From NCBI GenBank assembly GCA_000328365.1, contig KB308811.1, forward strand, positions 10,128-74,127: a stretch of DNA of 64,000 bases, in the 5' to 3' direction. Source of the DNA: Capitella teleta (taxonomy: Eukaryota > Annelida > Polychaeta > Capitellidae). Position 1 is the stretch's first letter; every line of letters starts with the position of its first letter. Positions 11,901-25,100 of this stretch are shown here, one piece after another. The position numbers and the translations under genes were made by a program. Below the pieces are notes generated by a model, which saw nothing but the letters and a program-made list of their open reading frames with translations, was not told where the DNA came from and did not search any database.

Positions 11901-14228
11901 TGCATATAGCGCGTACAAGGCCGATAATATAATATTTGATTATTTATTTCACTATATATGTAAGATTCATTCGATATAAAAACGCGGAACGCAGCAGATT
12001 TGAGATCAAAATAATTGTTTCTCATGGGTGTTTCTTGAAAGTCAGCCAATTAGTGAGGAAGGGTGACCGGCGCCTGTTTCTATTGTTTGTCGTCAATATA
12101 ACTGTAAACATAAGGGTTTCTCGAATATGAATTTCTTTGAAGTTTTCTTTGAAGTTTTCAAGCTATGCCGCCCACGCTGGCTTGGCGGCCTTCTTCGCCT
12201 CCAACAGCGACGAGTGTCTGGCGAGATGCGTGATGACACTGATCAATAAATTATCAAGTTATTCCAACTGACTTTTCCTAATTCGGCATACTTTTATGCT
12301 ACACATCAAAGCAGTGTTTTCAAGGTATCTCTCCAGTGCGCGTTTGTGACACAAAAAGGATTTGAGAAAGCGAGCTAATTAGCGACTGAAAGCCAAGCGA
12401 GCGCTGACTCAAACTCTCGACTTTATAACTGTCATTTTCATCCTTTGATCTGCTAATTACCGGGGTCGTTATCGCGGGGTAATAGTTATGCTAACACAAC
12501 GTAACCTCTGTAATCACAATGTGTGTTATGCTGGTCATATTGGTAGCTGAGAGAAAACTGCGATTTTCTCAGCTCTTTGCTTGCGCGGGTGTGATTTTCA
12601 CCAAAGTATGTGTTGTTCAGAGCTGTATTTCACTACATTTAGTTGTATGTATGATGTTGAATGTTATATTGCTGGATTCACAAGAGAACGACCTATCCAA
12701 ATATGAAAAATATTTAGCTATGCGTGCGTTCATTTAGAAGAGACATAGCGGTGAAGTCGAGGCTTTTTGAGTAAAATGCGTGGCGGTATAGGGGTATCGG
12801 CCGAAAAATGCTGTGGCGGTGAATGTGTTAAGCACACGTGAAGGGAATGTCCTGAACTATAGCGAGAAGCTGATAAGGGCGTTGCGCGGGAGAGAAAGAA
12901 AAAAAAGGTCACCTCATGAATGACATGAAAAAGCCTTCTGATATACCAACCATAAAGTCTAAAAACTCAAAATTTCACCATTGAAATTTATGGTTTCCTG
13001 TAACCATTCCCACTGGAAAACGATTCTTCACAGCCAAGTCAATATCCTTCAGTGAAAGGTCACCACTTTTCGATAGTCGAAAGGACATAACGAAGATAGT
13101 TCATGCAATGTAATACTTTGCAGAATCTATCTCGATTTTACGGTGGCTTTGCGAACGCTATAATTGAATTTTCTTCCCGCTTTTAGTTAACTAGTATTCA
13201 AAGCTGATCATGTCTGCCCAGGGGTATTTCCGATGGCGAGTTTTTGATAAGAGACAGCGTGCAGGATGCGCTATTAGCCTGCTAAGTGTCGCCCCCATCC
13301 TACTGTTGATAACGTCATGAGATCTCACCAGATTTGCATCAATCTCAAGAATGACCAGATCAGACCCCCCAAAAAACGGATTTCCGAAGAAAAAAACCCT
13401 GAGCAATCACTCCCCTGCCTTGTTAGTCACCGAGTGAGCTTATAAACCTAAAATTGAAATCCCTCGAAGTTTCTGGGTTAAATTACACCAAGCCACCAAG
13501 ATGTTGAGAAACAAAAAAAACTTTACAGTGGAAGATCGAGTCACGCCTGGGAGATATCGGGTTACGACCAGGAGGTAGGATCCTGCAATCCTGTTGTTCC
13601 ACCTCCGAGACCGTTTCCGTCCATCTATCGGACCGCAGACGATATCGTCAGATCCCACGAAAGCCCAATAAGCGAACAAAGCAGTTCGACGATGACTTCG
13701 AAACGCGAGACTCCATCCGACGCCCTTTTAAGAGGTCCACATTTATCCCATTGAAGCGCCGTGTAATCGACAATGTTTATGCTTTTCTTTCACTAAAATA
13801 ATCATTCCATCTAAAGTGTGATTTGGCGTTTTGAGCCCTACCCCACATTCAACATCCTTGCTGCATGATTGCACGTGACAGCCACGAACTCAAACTTCCG
13901 AATAACTAATCATGGATGAATACGCAACACACTCACTTATCATGTAAATTTAGTTTCTTCTGTTGCTCAGTATACGATTGCTAACAGATGCAGTTGACTC
14001 GGAGTCGATCGAGAAATTCATTTAGAGAATAATAAACGAAATTTAATTGGAGAAAAATGCAGCAGAATAAATACATTGAATAATCTTGATTGAACACATT
14101 CAAAAATATCATTATAAAAATAATGCAAGAATACAATCATTTCATGAGAAAAGTATAGGAGGACATAAAAACACGAGCTAAAAATAGGATAATTGAGTAA
14201 CCATGGTAACGACAAGGGGGAGGGGAAA
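8911..14228. other. Long gene-poor stretch
   Basis: AT-rich, with only short spurious frames. I found no exon with both splice signals and a protein-like reading frame, no tRNA and no terminal-repeat element. The only structure worth noting is the hairpin at 9731-9762. Confidence 0.45.
9731..9762. repeat. Perfect 12-bp inverted repeat (hairpin)
   Basis: TGTGCCTCATTA at 9731-9742 is followed, after an 8-base loop, by its exact reverse complement at 9751-9762. Confidence 0.7.
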
Positions 14229-14624
14229 GTTGGAGGCGGTTGCCCAGGTTACGATAGCACAAGATCGAAGCTCCAGAACCTTTGACAATATCAAAAAAAT
14301 AACTATAGAAAATAGTATAAATACCTTAAATATTAAATATTAACAGAGCACAGAATATTGATCCTAATTCACAACACATGAAATGGGGTTTTTTGAAAGG
14401 TAGATAAAAATATCAACGATTATAAAGTTGGAGACGGTTGCCCAGGTTACGATAGCACAAGATCGAAGCTCCAGAACCTTTGACAATATCAAAAAAAGAA
14501 CTATAGAAAATAGTATAAATACCTTAAATATTAAATATTAACAGAGCACAGAATATTGATCCTAATTCACAACACATGAAATGGGGTTTTTTGAAAGGTA
14601 GATAAAAATATCAACGATTATAAA
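14229..14624. repeat. Two-copy 198-bp direct tandem repeat
   Basis: The block starting GTTGGAGGCGGTTGCCCAGG at 14229 recurs at 14427 with only a few substitutions. The period is 198 bases. It lies in or just beyond the 3' UTR of the TMC gene (stop codon 14694-14696), so it may be transcribed with it. Near-identity implies a recent duplication or an assembly artefact. Confidence 0.9.
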
Positions 14625-14693
14625 AAAAAAAAAAATAAAATAAAATATATATAATCGTTAGCTACAATTCGGAATTGGACGAACGAGAGTAGA

Positions 14694-15841
14694 TTAAGAT
14701 AAATCTCCCCTGAGTAAAGCATCGTTGACCTGAGACAGAAGGAACTGTCGATCCTTGCCAGCCTAAAAGTAGAAACAAGCAATGAATAAATAATGAAGGC
14801 CTTCCTCAGATTGTGGCCCCGAGTGAAATGCGAGAGTACCCACCTGCGAAAGTTGGTAGCGCAGCAAAGAAAGGAGGCGTTTGTTGGCTGCAGCCATCGC
14901 CCGGTAATAATAGATGACCAGACTGCAAATGAAATCAGCCGTGAGGACATGAAGCGCCACAAAGGTCACTGACCTCAGGACGATCAGCACCGACACGTAG
15001 AAAAGCCACGAGCCACAGAAGTAGAAGATGTCGCGAATCAGGTTGGGAAGAGTAGACACAAGGTCCGAGAAAGATTCGAACATGAAGAACTCACGAGAAC
15101 TGTAGATCCGGAAAGGTCCACAACCCTGCGAGGGAGGGATCCTGCAGTAATATATCAACCAAAAATCAACCAAAAATAAAAAATCAACCAAATATCAACC
15201 AAAAATCAACTAATAATCAACGGAGAATCACTTGCCTTCCGACGGCGTAGGCGACCGCAGCAGCGCACAGGACGAACGACACCATGAGCACCGACATGAA
15301 GAAGTAGCTGGACTTGGAGGCGCGGTACGTCCTGCTGGCAGGGATGCAGTTCTTCAGCAACGTCAGCTTCTTCACGTAGAAGAAGATGAAGAACTTCATC
15401 ACTGTGATGATTGCGATCAGAGGGCAGAAGAAAGTTCCAATCCTGCAATTGAGACTCAGCTGCAAACAAGACCAGGTGAACTAGTCTCGCTCCTCCAAGA
15501 CTCTATATTGGTAATTAGAGTCTTGAAATGATATGATTCCACAACCGTTTCTATAGAAATGCACTCAGAAAATGGATTTATCCAACACAACACTCAAATA
15601 ATCCTTATGAATATGAATGGATATTTATGTACTTCAATCCAGACTTGTGCGTACTTTGCTCGGATTTTCGCTAATGAACTAATTAAGGTGAAAGCTTTCG
15701 ATATTTGTGCATATTTAGGTAGCGTGCGATACTTGATATATTGAAAACGAGACTCCTTCGTAATTTTTTGTAGCCATTATCCCAACAGATTATGGCTACA
15801 TAATCCTTTATTCACGTGATTTCGTAAACTTCCATTCATTT

Positions 15842-15880
<39 letters not shown>

Positions 15881-16336
15881 TTTTTTTTTTCACTATTTGT
15901 GTTGTCCCGCAATAAAACTTATATTTATATCATATAGCTACGGGTGAACAGCATGCCGTTCAGCTGGCGCAAAAATTCCATACAAAAGCGCCAAACAAAG
16001 GCCCAAGATGCGCATTGTTGCTGGGTTCCCGGTCACGTGATCAACCCACCCGTTCCGATCAGACCCAAGATTGCATAACAGCCACCCGCGCAACCTTCGA
16101 AACACTATACAAGTGCCCGGTATGCTTACTGACCAGCAAAGGGTCTGCGAGTACACGATGTCCAAGACGTTCTTCGGGATGTCGAACTCTTGGCGGCCGA
16201 CCATCTTAACGACCTTGACCTCGCTGAATTTATCGACGGTCAATCTGAAAGAAAGCGAGAGAAATTCAGAAGAACTCGCAACACACGCACACACACACGC
16301 ACGCACGCACGCACACACACACACACACACACACAC

Positions 16337-16419
<83 letters not shown>

Positions 16420-19111
16420 TAATTCGCAATGTTCGTTTGTGGTTTTACGGCTCCACAAACGTCAGAGCAAATTCTTTCGATGGATTGGTTTGTTATCCCG
16501 TATGCTACCGTAGACAATAACACACAGCACCCGGCCATGCCATGCAGAATCACATGAGGAGTAATATAGCTGACAGTACAGCACGGGGAACGGAATGTGA
16601 GGTTACTTATAAGGTAAGGCGGAGAAAGGCGCACGGGAGAACGCATCTGACAGGGGAGAAGCAGAGGGAAGCAGCGTTACAAGGGGACTAATGTCGGAGT
16701 ACGATTGAGAGGTGAGTGAATGTGATGGAGGCTGACGATGGGCATTGGAACATCCAGCATAAAAAACAACGATTTCAATTGATTGATGACAGACGGACAG
16801 TCCTAGCAATTTCATCTCCGAGTTTAGCGCTTACGTTTCTCCTTTCATAATACTTCGATAACAAATAAACAATAACAAATCGATAACCAACGAACGTCTT
16901 CAATTACTGTATTACAGGAAATTTTCGCGCCGTATTAAATTTTCGCTATATTCGCGGTCACAATCGACCGGGAAAAATTAGATGCCCGCGAAATGATTCT
17001 GGGTGATATTATAACTGTATGTCCCTGCGCTTGACCTCTAATAATTGGTGCCGCGAATAAAGGCCTGAGTCATAAAACCGCGGAAATTGCAGTCCGCGGA
17101 AATTTCCTGTTCTACAATAGTTGCGCCATGAACATAAAAATCTTCCGAGTGAATTAATTGAGGTTTGAGGGCCGCGAATAATAAATCTGCGGTGGCATGC
17201 TGTCAGGTGTAGACTGAATAACAAGAGTATAAATGAACGAGGCGGAAAAGATGAAAGAACAAATGAAGTTAATGAATAACAGGTAAGTTCAAGGACGCTG
17301 ACAGGGAAGGGGGGGGGGGGTGATCTCGCACGTCTTGATGCACAATTACGCGCGTAAATAGAAGAATATCCGGCTGACCACGAAATGGACATTATAATGA
17401 AAGACAATCAAACACAGACTTATAAATGCATCGTCGCATTACGTAATAGGGGATGGAACAAAATTACGATAATGCCAGTGCAGTGTTAAATACGGGATAG
17501 CAATGGGAAAAACAAAGCCGAATTAAAAGCGCGTCACTATTTTTATCGACTCACAAAGCACCCATGTTTATAGTTGCAATAACTCAATATGTAGACTGAT
17601 AATTATGTCTTGTTATATAGGCATTTATAATGCTAAAAGTATCGTTTCATATACCAGTTTTGTAGGAATTCCCCTTCCGAATAACCACAATGCAATAACC
17701 ATGCAAACAATAAGAAAACATCGATAATATCTCACCGAGATCGCCGAAATCAAGTAAATAATTAATTGCAATATTTGTGAATTTCACGGGAATTTAGTAG
17801 AAATTATGATAGTTCAAAGAGGAAGTATATTCCAATTGACGCCGGAGATCAATGAAACGTTGTTTTTCTGGTTCTGAGAAGCATGTGCATTATCCGGAAT
17901 CAGGAATCAGGGTTTTATGACCAAAAAAAAAAAATCTTCCCGACTCTGACCGATCACGTGACCCCAATCCGGCATTACTCCTTTTGCAGCCCACCGCAGC
18001 ATGTACCCGCATGCCGCCGTAGCCATGGCAACAAGGGGCTGGTTTTCACAACACACAAAAATATCACAAAGGAGCGCATTATAAGGATGAACATTGGGAG
18101 CGAAGGAAGAAAAGAAAATCCTCGCTGCATGCAAGTTCAGATGTATATATCCGCACCTGACTCCTCGGAATTGGAGGGGGAAAAAAATGATAAAAATAAA
18201 TTTGAGAAAAATAAGCTCGCATGACTGAGAGACAAAATGCGATCGAGACGTAATCAGTTAGCGAGGGGCTTCGGATTTCATTTTGTTCAATTTCAAAGTA
18301 GGGGATATTCTTACGAGTGATATGCGATGGGGAAAAAAAAAACAGGAAGGCGAGGGAAAGACCTTCTCCGCAACATCCGCTGTCCCTATAAATGGCACGA
18401 TTCCAGTCATTCCAGCCGACACTCGTCAAAATGTCCACGCATAAACATTTACCTCCAAACAATACTCGAACGAATAAGTGAAGGTGTGCAAGTGTGTAGA
18501 TTTAACATGGGCACAATGTACTAGTATCAAACTGATCAATATGTCATTGGATCCAGAGTGCAAAGAGGAATTAGCATGAAGTTGCGGGCATCGAGCTATG
18601 GATGCATCGAGCTATGGATGTGTCGAGCTATAGATGCATCGAGCTATGGATGTGTCGAGCTGTGGATGGAGCGTGGTGACAGTGGGTGCCATTCTGTGAC
18701 CCACTTTCACATGTGTGTCAAGAGGGATCTCTCTCAGGTTGCACCTCATAAGTAAGTAGCGGGGAAGGTCTTATATGAACCGGATGAGGCACAGTAATAA
18801 GCAGAAAAGCCAGCGATCGCAGAGAAGCCAGAGAGGGGCAATTTGCGAGCGGTGAGAGTCCATTAATGACCACGCACGAAAGGCGGACAGGCTGAAATCG
18901 ATAAGCGGACATACTTGCAATCAGCGCCCACACTGAAGATTAGCGCCAAATTGCGAGCTCGTTGAGTACATCGACACATGACAAGGACTGGCGACATTTC
19001 TGAGAGACATGTCCCATCTAGTAAAAAGGGTGTCCTGATATCAATGCCTGAGACCCAAGAGAACAGACCAAAGCCCATCAGAGTCAAGCACAATGTACAA
19101 TAGCACCTCAG

Positions 19112-19177
<66 letters not shown>

Positions 19178-22100
19178 CGTGGGTGTGCGCGCGTTTGTGT
19201 GTGTGGAAGGTAATTAAATGAAAACCCATTGAAATTAGCAATTCACGCACGCCGCATTGCGAGACGATAAGAGAAAGTGAAGGATTTCTACCTCCGTGAC
19301 TGTGAGCAACGGCAAACCCATTGGCAGTCATTTCATTACTCGGCTGTTGATTGGTGAAGTTAACCGGATGCAGAGATCCCGGCTCTGAGTTGTCACCCAA
19401 GAGCAATGGTGACCGGAACAAAGCCGCTCGCTAATGGTCAGCTGTAGGTTCATGTCGACGTCGTCAAGGAGGCAGGTCGTCTTTCCACAACAAACGCGAC
19501 ATTCAGAATTATAATTTTACCGTTTCAACATCCATTTAGTATTCCAGTATACGGCAGTATATTATACTGTATATTATATAGTACACGTGTAACTATATAG
19601 CTTCGGGTGCAAAAGCCCGTGGACTAATATGGAATTAATTCGACTTGGGGGGAAACCCCGGTCCCGGGCCTTCTGTTCTGGCGCCCGTAACACCCGAACG
19701 GGTTGGGTGGAGCCGTAAAACCCCTTCACTCACTCACTCAATTCGCCCTTGGGCCATTGTCTAACGAGCAGACGACGCCACACCACCAGTCTTGTTTCGT
19801 AAATCGTGGAACTCATCTTCAATTTTGAAGAGGGAAGTTAAGTCGATTGACGAGATCGTCATATCTCCCTTTTATTTGCTCCAAACCTGACCCGAAGTCT
19901 CAGATACTAATTAGGTGTTGCAAATTTATGAAGAAATATATTCGATATCTGAAAACCCTGTTTTGTCTGCATTCCTGCAATGGTCTGTCTGACTTTGGAA
20001 TAACTTTCAAAGAGATTTTGGCCAAATTGAAGATGAACGTAGAAACATTCCACCCAATTGAACTTTCCCTCGTTTTACGTAATTTAGAAAAGTGAATTTT
20101 GCACACTCCCTGATAGCGAAACTGTTGATGTTTGTTTAGCCATAAAAGAACTCTGTTAGGTAATCGATGGTGATTATTTATGTCCTTTAGACTACGAAGA
20201 GTGCAAGTCGGCTCTTATGTTGCTATGTGTTGCGCCTCGACAAGGCATCTAGGCTATAATTCAGTCATTATTATTTATTTATTTTTCTTATCTGTTTCCT
20301 TGTTTTCTGTTTCTTTTCTGTTTCGTTTTTCTTGTTCTCTCATATCAAAAATTTGCAAAAGATTATTTGCAAATAAAATGCTATATATTATATAATAATA
20401 TATTAATATATTTATATAATATATGCTATATATTACATAATGTATATATTATTTTTTAATTAAATTTATTTATTAGTTAAATTGCAACAGTTGCAAACCA
20501 AGACGTAAAAACCCGCGAATTTCTCAAGATGCTGATGCAACAACTTATTCGGTTCGCCATCCTCTTTCCTTTTCTAACCTGTTCCTCTATTTGCTTCCTC
20601 TTCCTGCTGCATATATTATGCTTGCTCTAAAAGAGTTAATTAGAATCTTGCTGAATTTGCGTCAGCAGACACAACAAACGAAGTGACGATGGTGATTATG
20701 ATGCTGATCATGGTTAAAAATAATGTTTTTGAAGTTTATGAAACGGACTAAACCTCTTGAACCTGAGTCAAGCATGAGAGTGTAATTAAGTGGGACATCA
20801 TAGGATTTGGAAATCGTCCAATCTCAAAATTACCACACTAATACCACATGTAGAGAGTAGTGCATGTTTCTGTTAACTAATGGCATCATTATACGTATAG
20901 GATGATATAGCAACCATTGCCAAGCCACTCCAAGCCGCTGCTAGCCGCCGATCACAATGCTGAGCCGATATCTCTGATTGGTGGAGCGGCTTAAGCAGCT
21001 AGCCGGTCGTTTTTACTGCAGCCAGCCGATTCTGGCTAACTACAATCTGCTCCAGGGTCTAATTCACAATGACACATGATAATAGTAAGTAGAATTCAGT
21101 AGAGACACAAACGAAACTTGCAGAATCAGGTGTCCAATATGGCTGTAATCTCAGCATCTTGGTTCTAGAAACAGTGAACAGCGAACTCTCGGGCAGTGCA
21201 TAAGAAATGGAGCAGCAGGTAGTAAGAGTTTGGGGTGAGTCACACTGATCGAAACATTCTCAATTTTGCCGCAGAAGACAAGTTGTTTCTTCGTCATGTA
21301 CAACTTCTAATTACTGCATCTTGATGAGTGATGGAAATACATATTTCAGTGATGAAGAATCTGAAATATTAAGTTTTTCTTTGAAAATAAATAAAATGAG
21401 TCAAATTACAGGAATCGATCGCTGATTCAACGCCATTGTAAAAGTTGAAGATGAGCGATAATGAGGAAAGTAGATCTGTCACCCAGAACCCCTTGCGAGT
21501 TATGACACAGTTCGGTCGGAGCGGCCAAATGGGTATTGCACTATGCCCTTGGGCAATTAGCGTAGGTTGGGCAGTAAGGGATTACCTCGCAGGAGACACA
21601 ACACTAATAACACCCACCTCCTCTCTTCGCTGTAAAATGTCCTTTGTTTACATGTTCACAGTCCAGAAAAGCGAGAACGGGAAGCTAAGCTTCCGCTCTG
21701 AATTTCGAACTCTTCTGATTAGAATTGTTTCGCTTTGTTCGCAGGATGGAGGCGTTCGACCAATGGGTGGGCATCTGGGTTCCCCTCGTCATCATCTGCG
21801 TCGGTGCCCTGGGCAACCTCGCCTGCCTCTTCGTGCTCTCATTCGACAAAGGCCACAACAGTCTGCTGCTCGTCCTCAAGGCGCTGGTCGCGTCCGATCT
21901 CTGTTTGCTTCTTTCCGGTGGCCTTCAGCAAATCGTGCCGATGTTGTCCGAGTACAGCGGCTGCATGAACCGGGTGTGTCTGCACTGGATCGGATACCTG
22001 CGCATCTACGTGTGGCCGCTGGTTTCCGTGAGTCAGATGAGCTCCGCTTGGCTCACGCTGCTCATTTCGACCGAGCGTTACATGGCCATCTGCAACAGCA

Positions 22101-25100
22101 GCGACTTCTTCAAGCGTTTGCCCAACGCCCGTCTGCTGATCGCGGGCATCGTGAGCGCGTCTGCGCTCTTTAATCTGCCCAAGTTCTTCGAATACGAACC
22201 TCTGCAAGTGCAGTTGCTCAACCACAGCGGTAACCTAACCATGATTGTACCGGGCGACTCTAGCCACGGGAGAAACGCCATCTACCGTTTGCTCTACAAC
22301 ATGGCGCTGACCGGGGTGCTGGTGTTCGGGGTGCCGATCGTCAGCCTCCTGTGGCTCAACACGCGGACAATGCTGCGCATTCGACACATGCTGCGCTTCG
22401 CCGAAATGAACAGACAAATGCGACGCAAACTAAAAGCGACGCGAGTTCCCATCGGAATCTTCGTCGTGTTCTGCGCCTGCAACGGCCTCGCTCTCGTGTC
22501 GTTCGTGGCCGACTCACTTCCGGTGCACCCCTCGTGGCTGCAGGACTTCATGGGGGTCGCCAACATGTTCGTTTTGCTCAACGCAGCCGTCAATTTCGTC
22601 CTCTTCTATCTACTCGGCTCCAAGTTCCAGTTGCTCTGCAAACGCGCCCTCGGCTTGTGTTTGCAGGAACCGGAAGCGATGCGTGCTCACCAGGAGTCGC
22701 CACTGCTGAGGCGACGCTTCAAACCGCTCATCGCGAGAAACAAGAACCCGAAGAACGCCTTCGACCTCTGCGTGAGCCTCGATACCAAACACGGGGTAAC
22801 GTATGCGGCCGGATACCTGCGCGAAAATCGAATGGCTGTTGACGCATTATGACGCAGGGAAACATGCACACGCTCAAACATCTCAGAAATATTGCTCAGT
22901 ATTTGTGAATCTATTTGTAGAATGAATAAATTTCATGTTATTCATATATATGTTTAATTATTCTCTTTTTTTTTTCTTTGAATGCTCATCGTGTCACGTG
23001 ACCTTGAAAGTTAACAGTACAATTATATCCGACTTAACCTGATTTATTCCAGGGGTCCCCAAACTCCGGCCCGCGAGGCCCCTCAGGGCGGCCTCTCCAA
23101 AGTCTTACTACTAAATCTGGCCCGCGGGTTTTATCTACAAGTGAAAAAAGCACCTTATTTCCCCCTCAAAGTTTTTTTCTATTGCAACTGGATTCAGACT
23201 TCAAGATTCCCAACGACAACAATGTCAAGTAAGCAGAGAACAAGAATCCCATCATTGAAAGCAGATCGCCATTTCCTCAAAGATGTCAGCCGATGGAGAG
23301 GCAGCGATGAAGCTCAAAAGAAGCCGCCTCCGTTCACAGCTGAAATGGCTCCAACCTCATCGACCTGATTAAGCTCTCTTTATGTTCGATGAAGCCAGAA
23401 ACCTGCTCACTAGTGTTACGGTCACATGGCTTTGATTAACACTTACATGATGTTTAAGTCTAGTATGGCTCTATAAACTATGGCAATGTATTATACTTTT
23501 GGGACAGAGAATACACGAACATACATCCATCCCTGATGGCTGACAAGTACCAAATGACCCCTACTATTACAAACAGTCCATTTGCATTAAAGATACAAAG
23601 TTCACACCGATAAACTGATACCATCAGCAGAAGTCCTTCCAAATATACATGTAGATCCATACTTTACATGCTAAACTGAAGGCTTCCACTCATCCACAAA
23701 CCCAGCATATAAATACACACATTTCCAATCCAACTAGGAGAGAGAGAGCAGAGACAGAGACAGACACAGAGTAGACACAGTCCAGTCAACCACAGCCACC
23801 AGTCTCCAAGACTACACCAACAGACCCGAGATCCTCCTGCAATCCGCCATCGTTATAATTGACTGTTAAGTACCATTAAAGTCTACACGTTGCAAACAGA
23901 CGTCGCCCTTGTTGTTCGGATCACCTTTGGGTATCTTCAGCTGTGTCCGAGAATAAATGTAGAAGTGGAGTCGCTACAACTAGTCCTTGGTAAGCAACAT
24001 CATGTGTTACATGCAATTACCCAGGGTTCTCTCCAGAGCACTCCCACAATTTTAACTGTGTTTAAATCAATCTTAGATGGTCAAATTCGCATGTTTTAGC
24101 CAAATAAATTGAGAATTTTTCCCGGGGGAGCATGCCCACGAACCCCGTATACCGGCATTCGGCGCTTGCTGTATGGTTTGGCTCCAATGAGAACTTTGAT
24201 TTTGGTGAGGACCCTGTGGGGCAAATCCTGAATTTAATGTATTTCTATAGGTTCGGTGTTATCCTTGGCCCGCGGGTCAAAGGTCAGGGGTTTACAACCT
24301 GGCCCTCTCCCTGAAAGTGTGGACGCCGCTGGTGAATACAGTGATAAACTTCATTATATAAACCTCGTTCACTCATACCGAAACTTCGATATTCTTCATA
24401 ATTCTTGGTGCCGTAATTTGCACTTGTGAGTTATGCATGAAATTGACATGCTGTTGCCATGGTGAACTGCGTCGCTTTCGCGCGCAAGAATATGCCAGAA
24501 AAGAAAAGGTGATAATGATATCTGGCTTTCATTAGACCAGAACAACGGATCCACATGCATTATACATATACAATTACATAACACACATAACAATATACAT
24601 AACCGCCATTTGCAGGCCTCATTATCCATTACGTAACCAAGAAATAGAATTCCAGGATAAAATACAAAGACGAAGGACTATTTCGACAGAAATTTGAGCG
24701 TCGCGCAGAGCTGAGCAGGGATGCCTCAAAGTGTGCTTAACCTATTCAAGAAAGATGATTAATTAAGCGTAGGGGGTGAGATAACCACTGGTAAAAGGAA
24801 ACGTTTTAAGTTTAGCCAGGAGTGCTTGGCTCAGCAAGTTAAGTTTCTTTCTGAAATCGGTGCCTGGATACAAGTGGCCGAGATGGCACAGGGGCGCTCG
24901 CCTTGCGCGCAGAGGGTTGTGGGTTCCACGTTGACCAACTTACCGGGGTCGAATTTCGCGGCCAGAAAACCCTCATATTCACCGCAGCATGACACATTGC
25001 GTAGCGTCGAATTGTGGTGCCTGGTTGGACAGTGATGAATATCTGTGCTTGATTTAGCATGGTGCCTTGATTGTGCGTTCGTGGCTGCATTTGCTTGTTT

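Noticed and set aside
16071-16520. Open frames of 100-160 codons around 15.9-16.5 kb
   Set aside because: They run through an (AC)n microsatellite and give Thr-His or Val-Cys runs. Only 16134-16244 on the minus strand is a real exon (TMC).
21445-22173. 242-codon frame overlapping the GPCR start
   Set aside because: It is a different frame of the GPCR coding exon, without membrane helices or family resemblance.
23141-23368. Possible hAT transposase fragment
   Set aside because: The 75-codon frame follows a hAT-like terminus, but I could not recognise any transposase motif.
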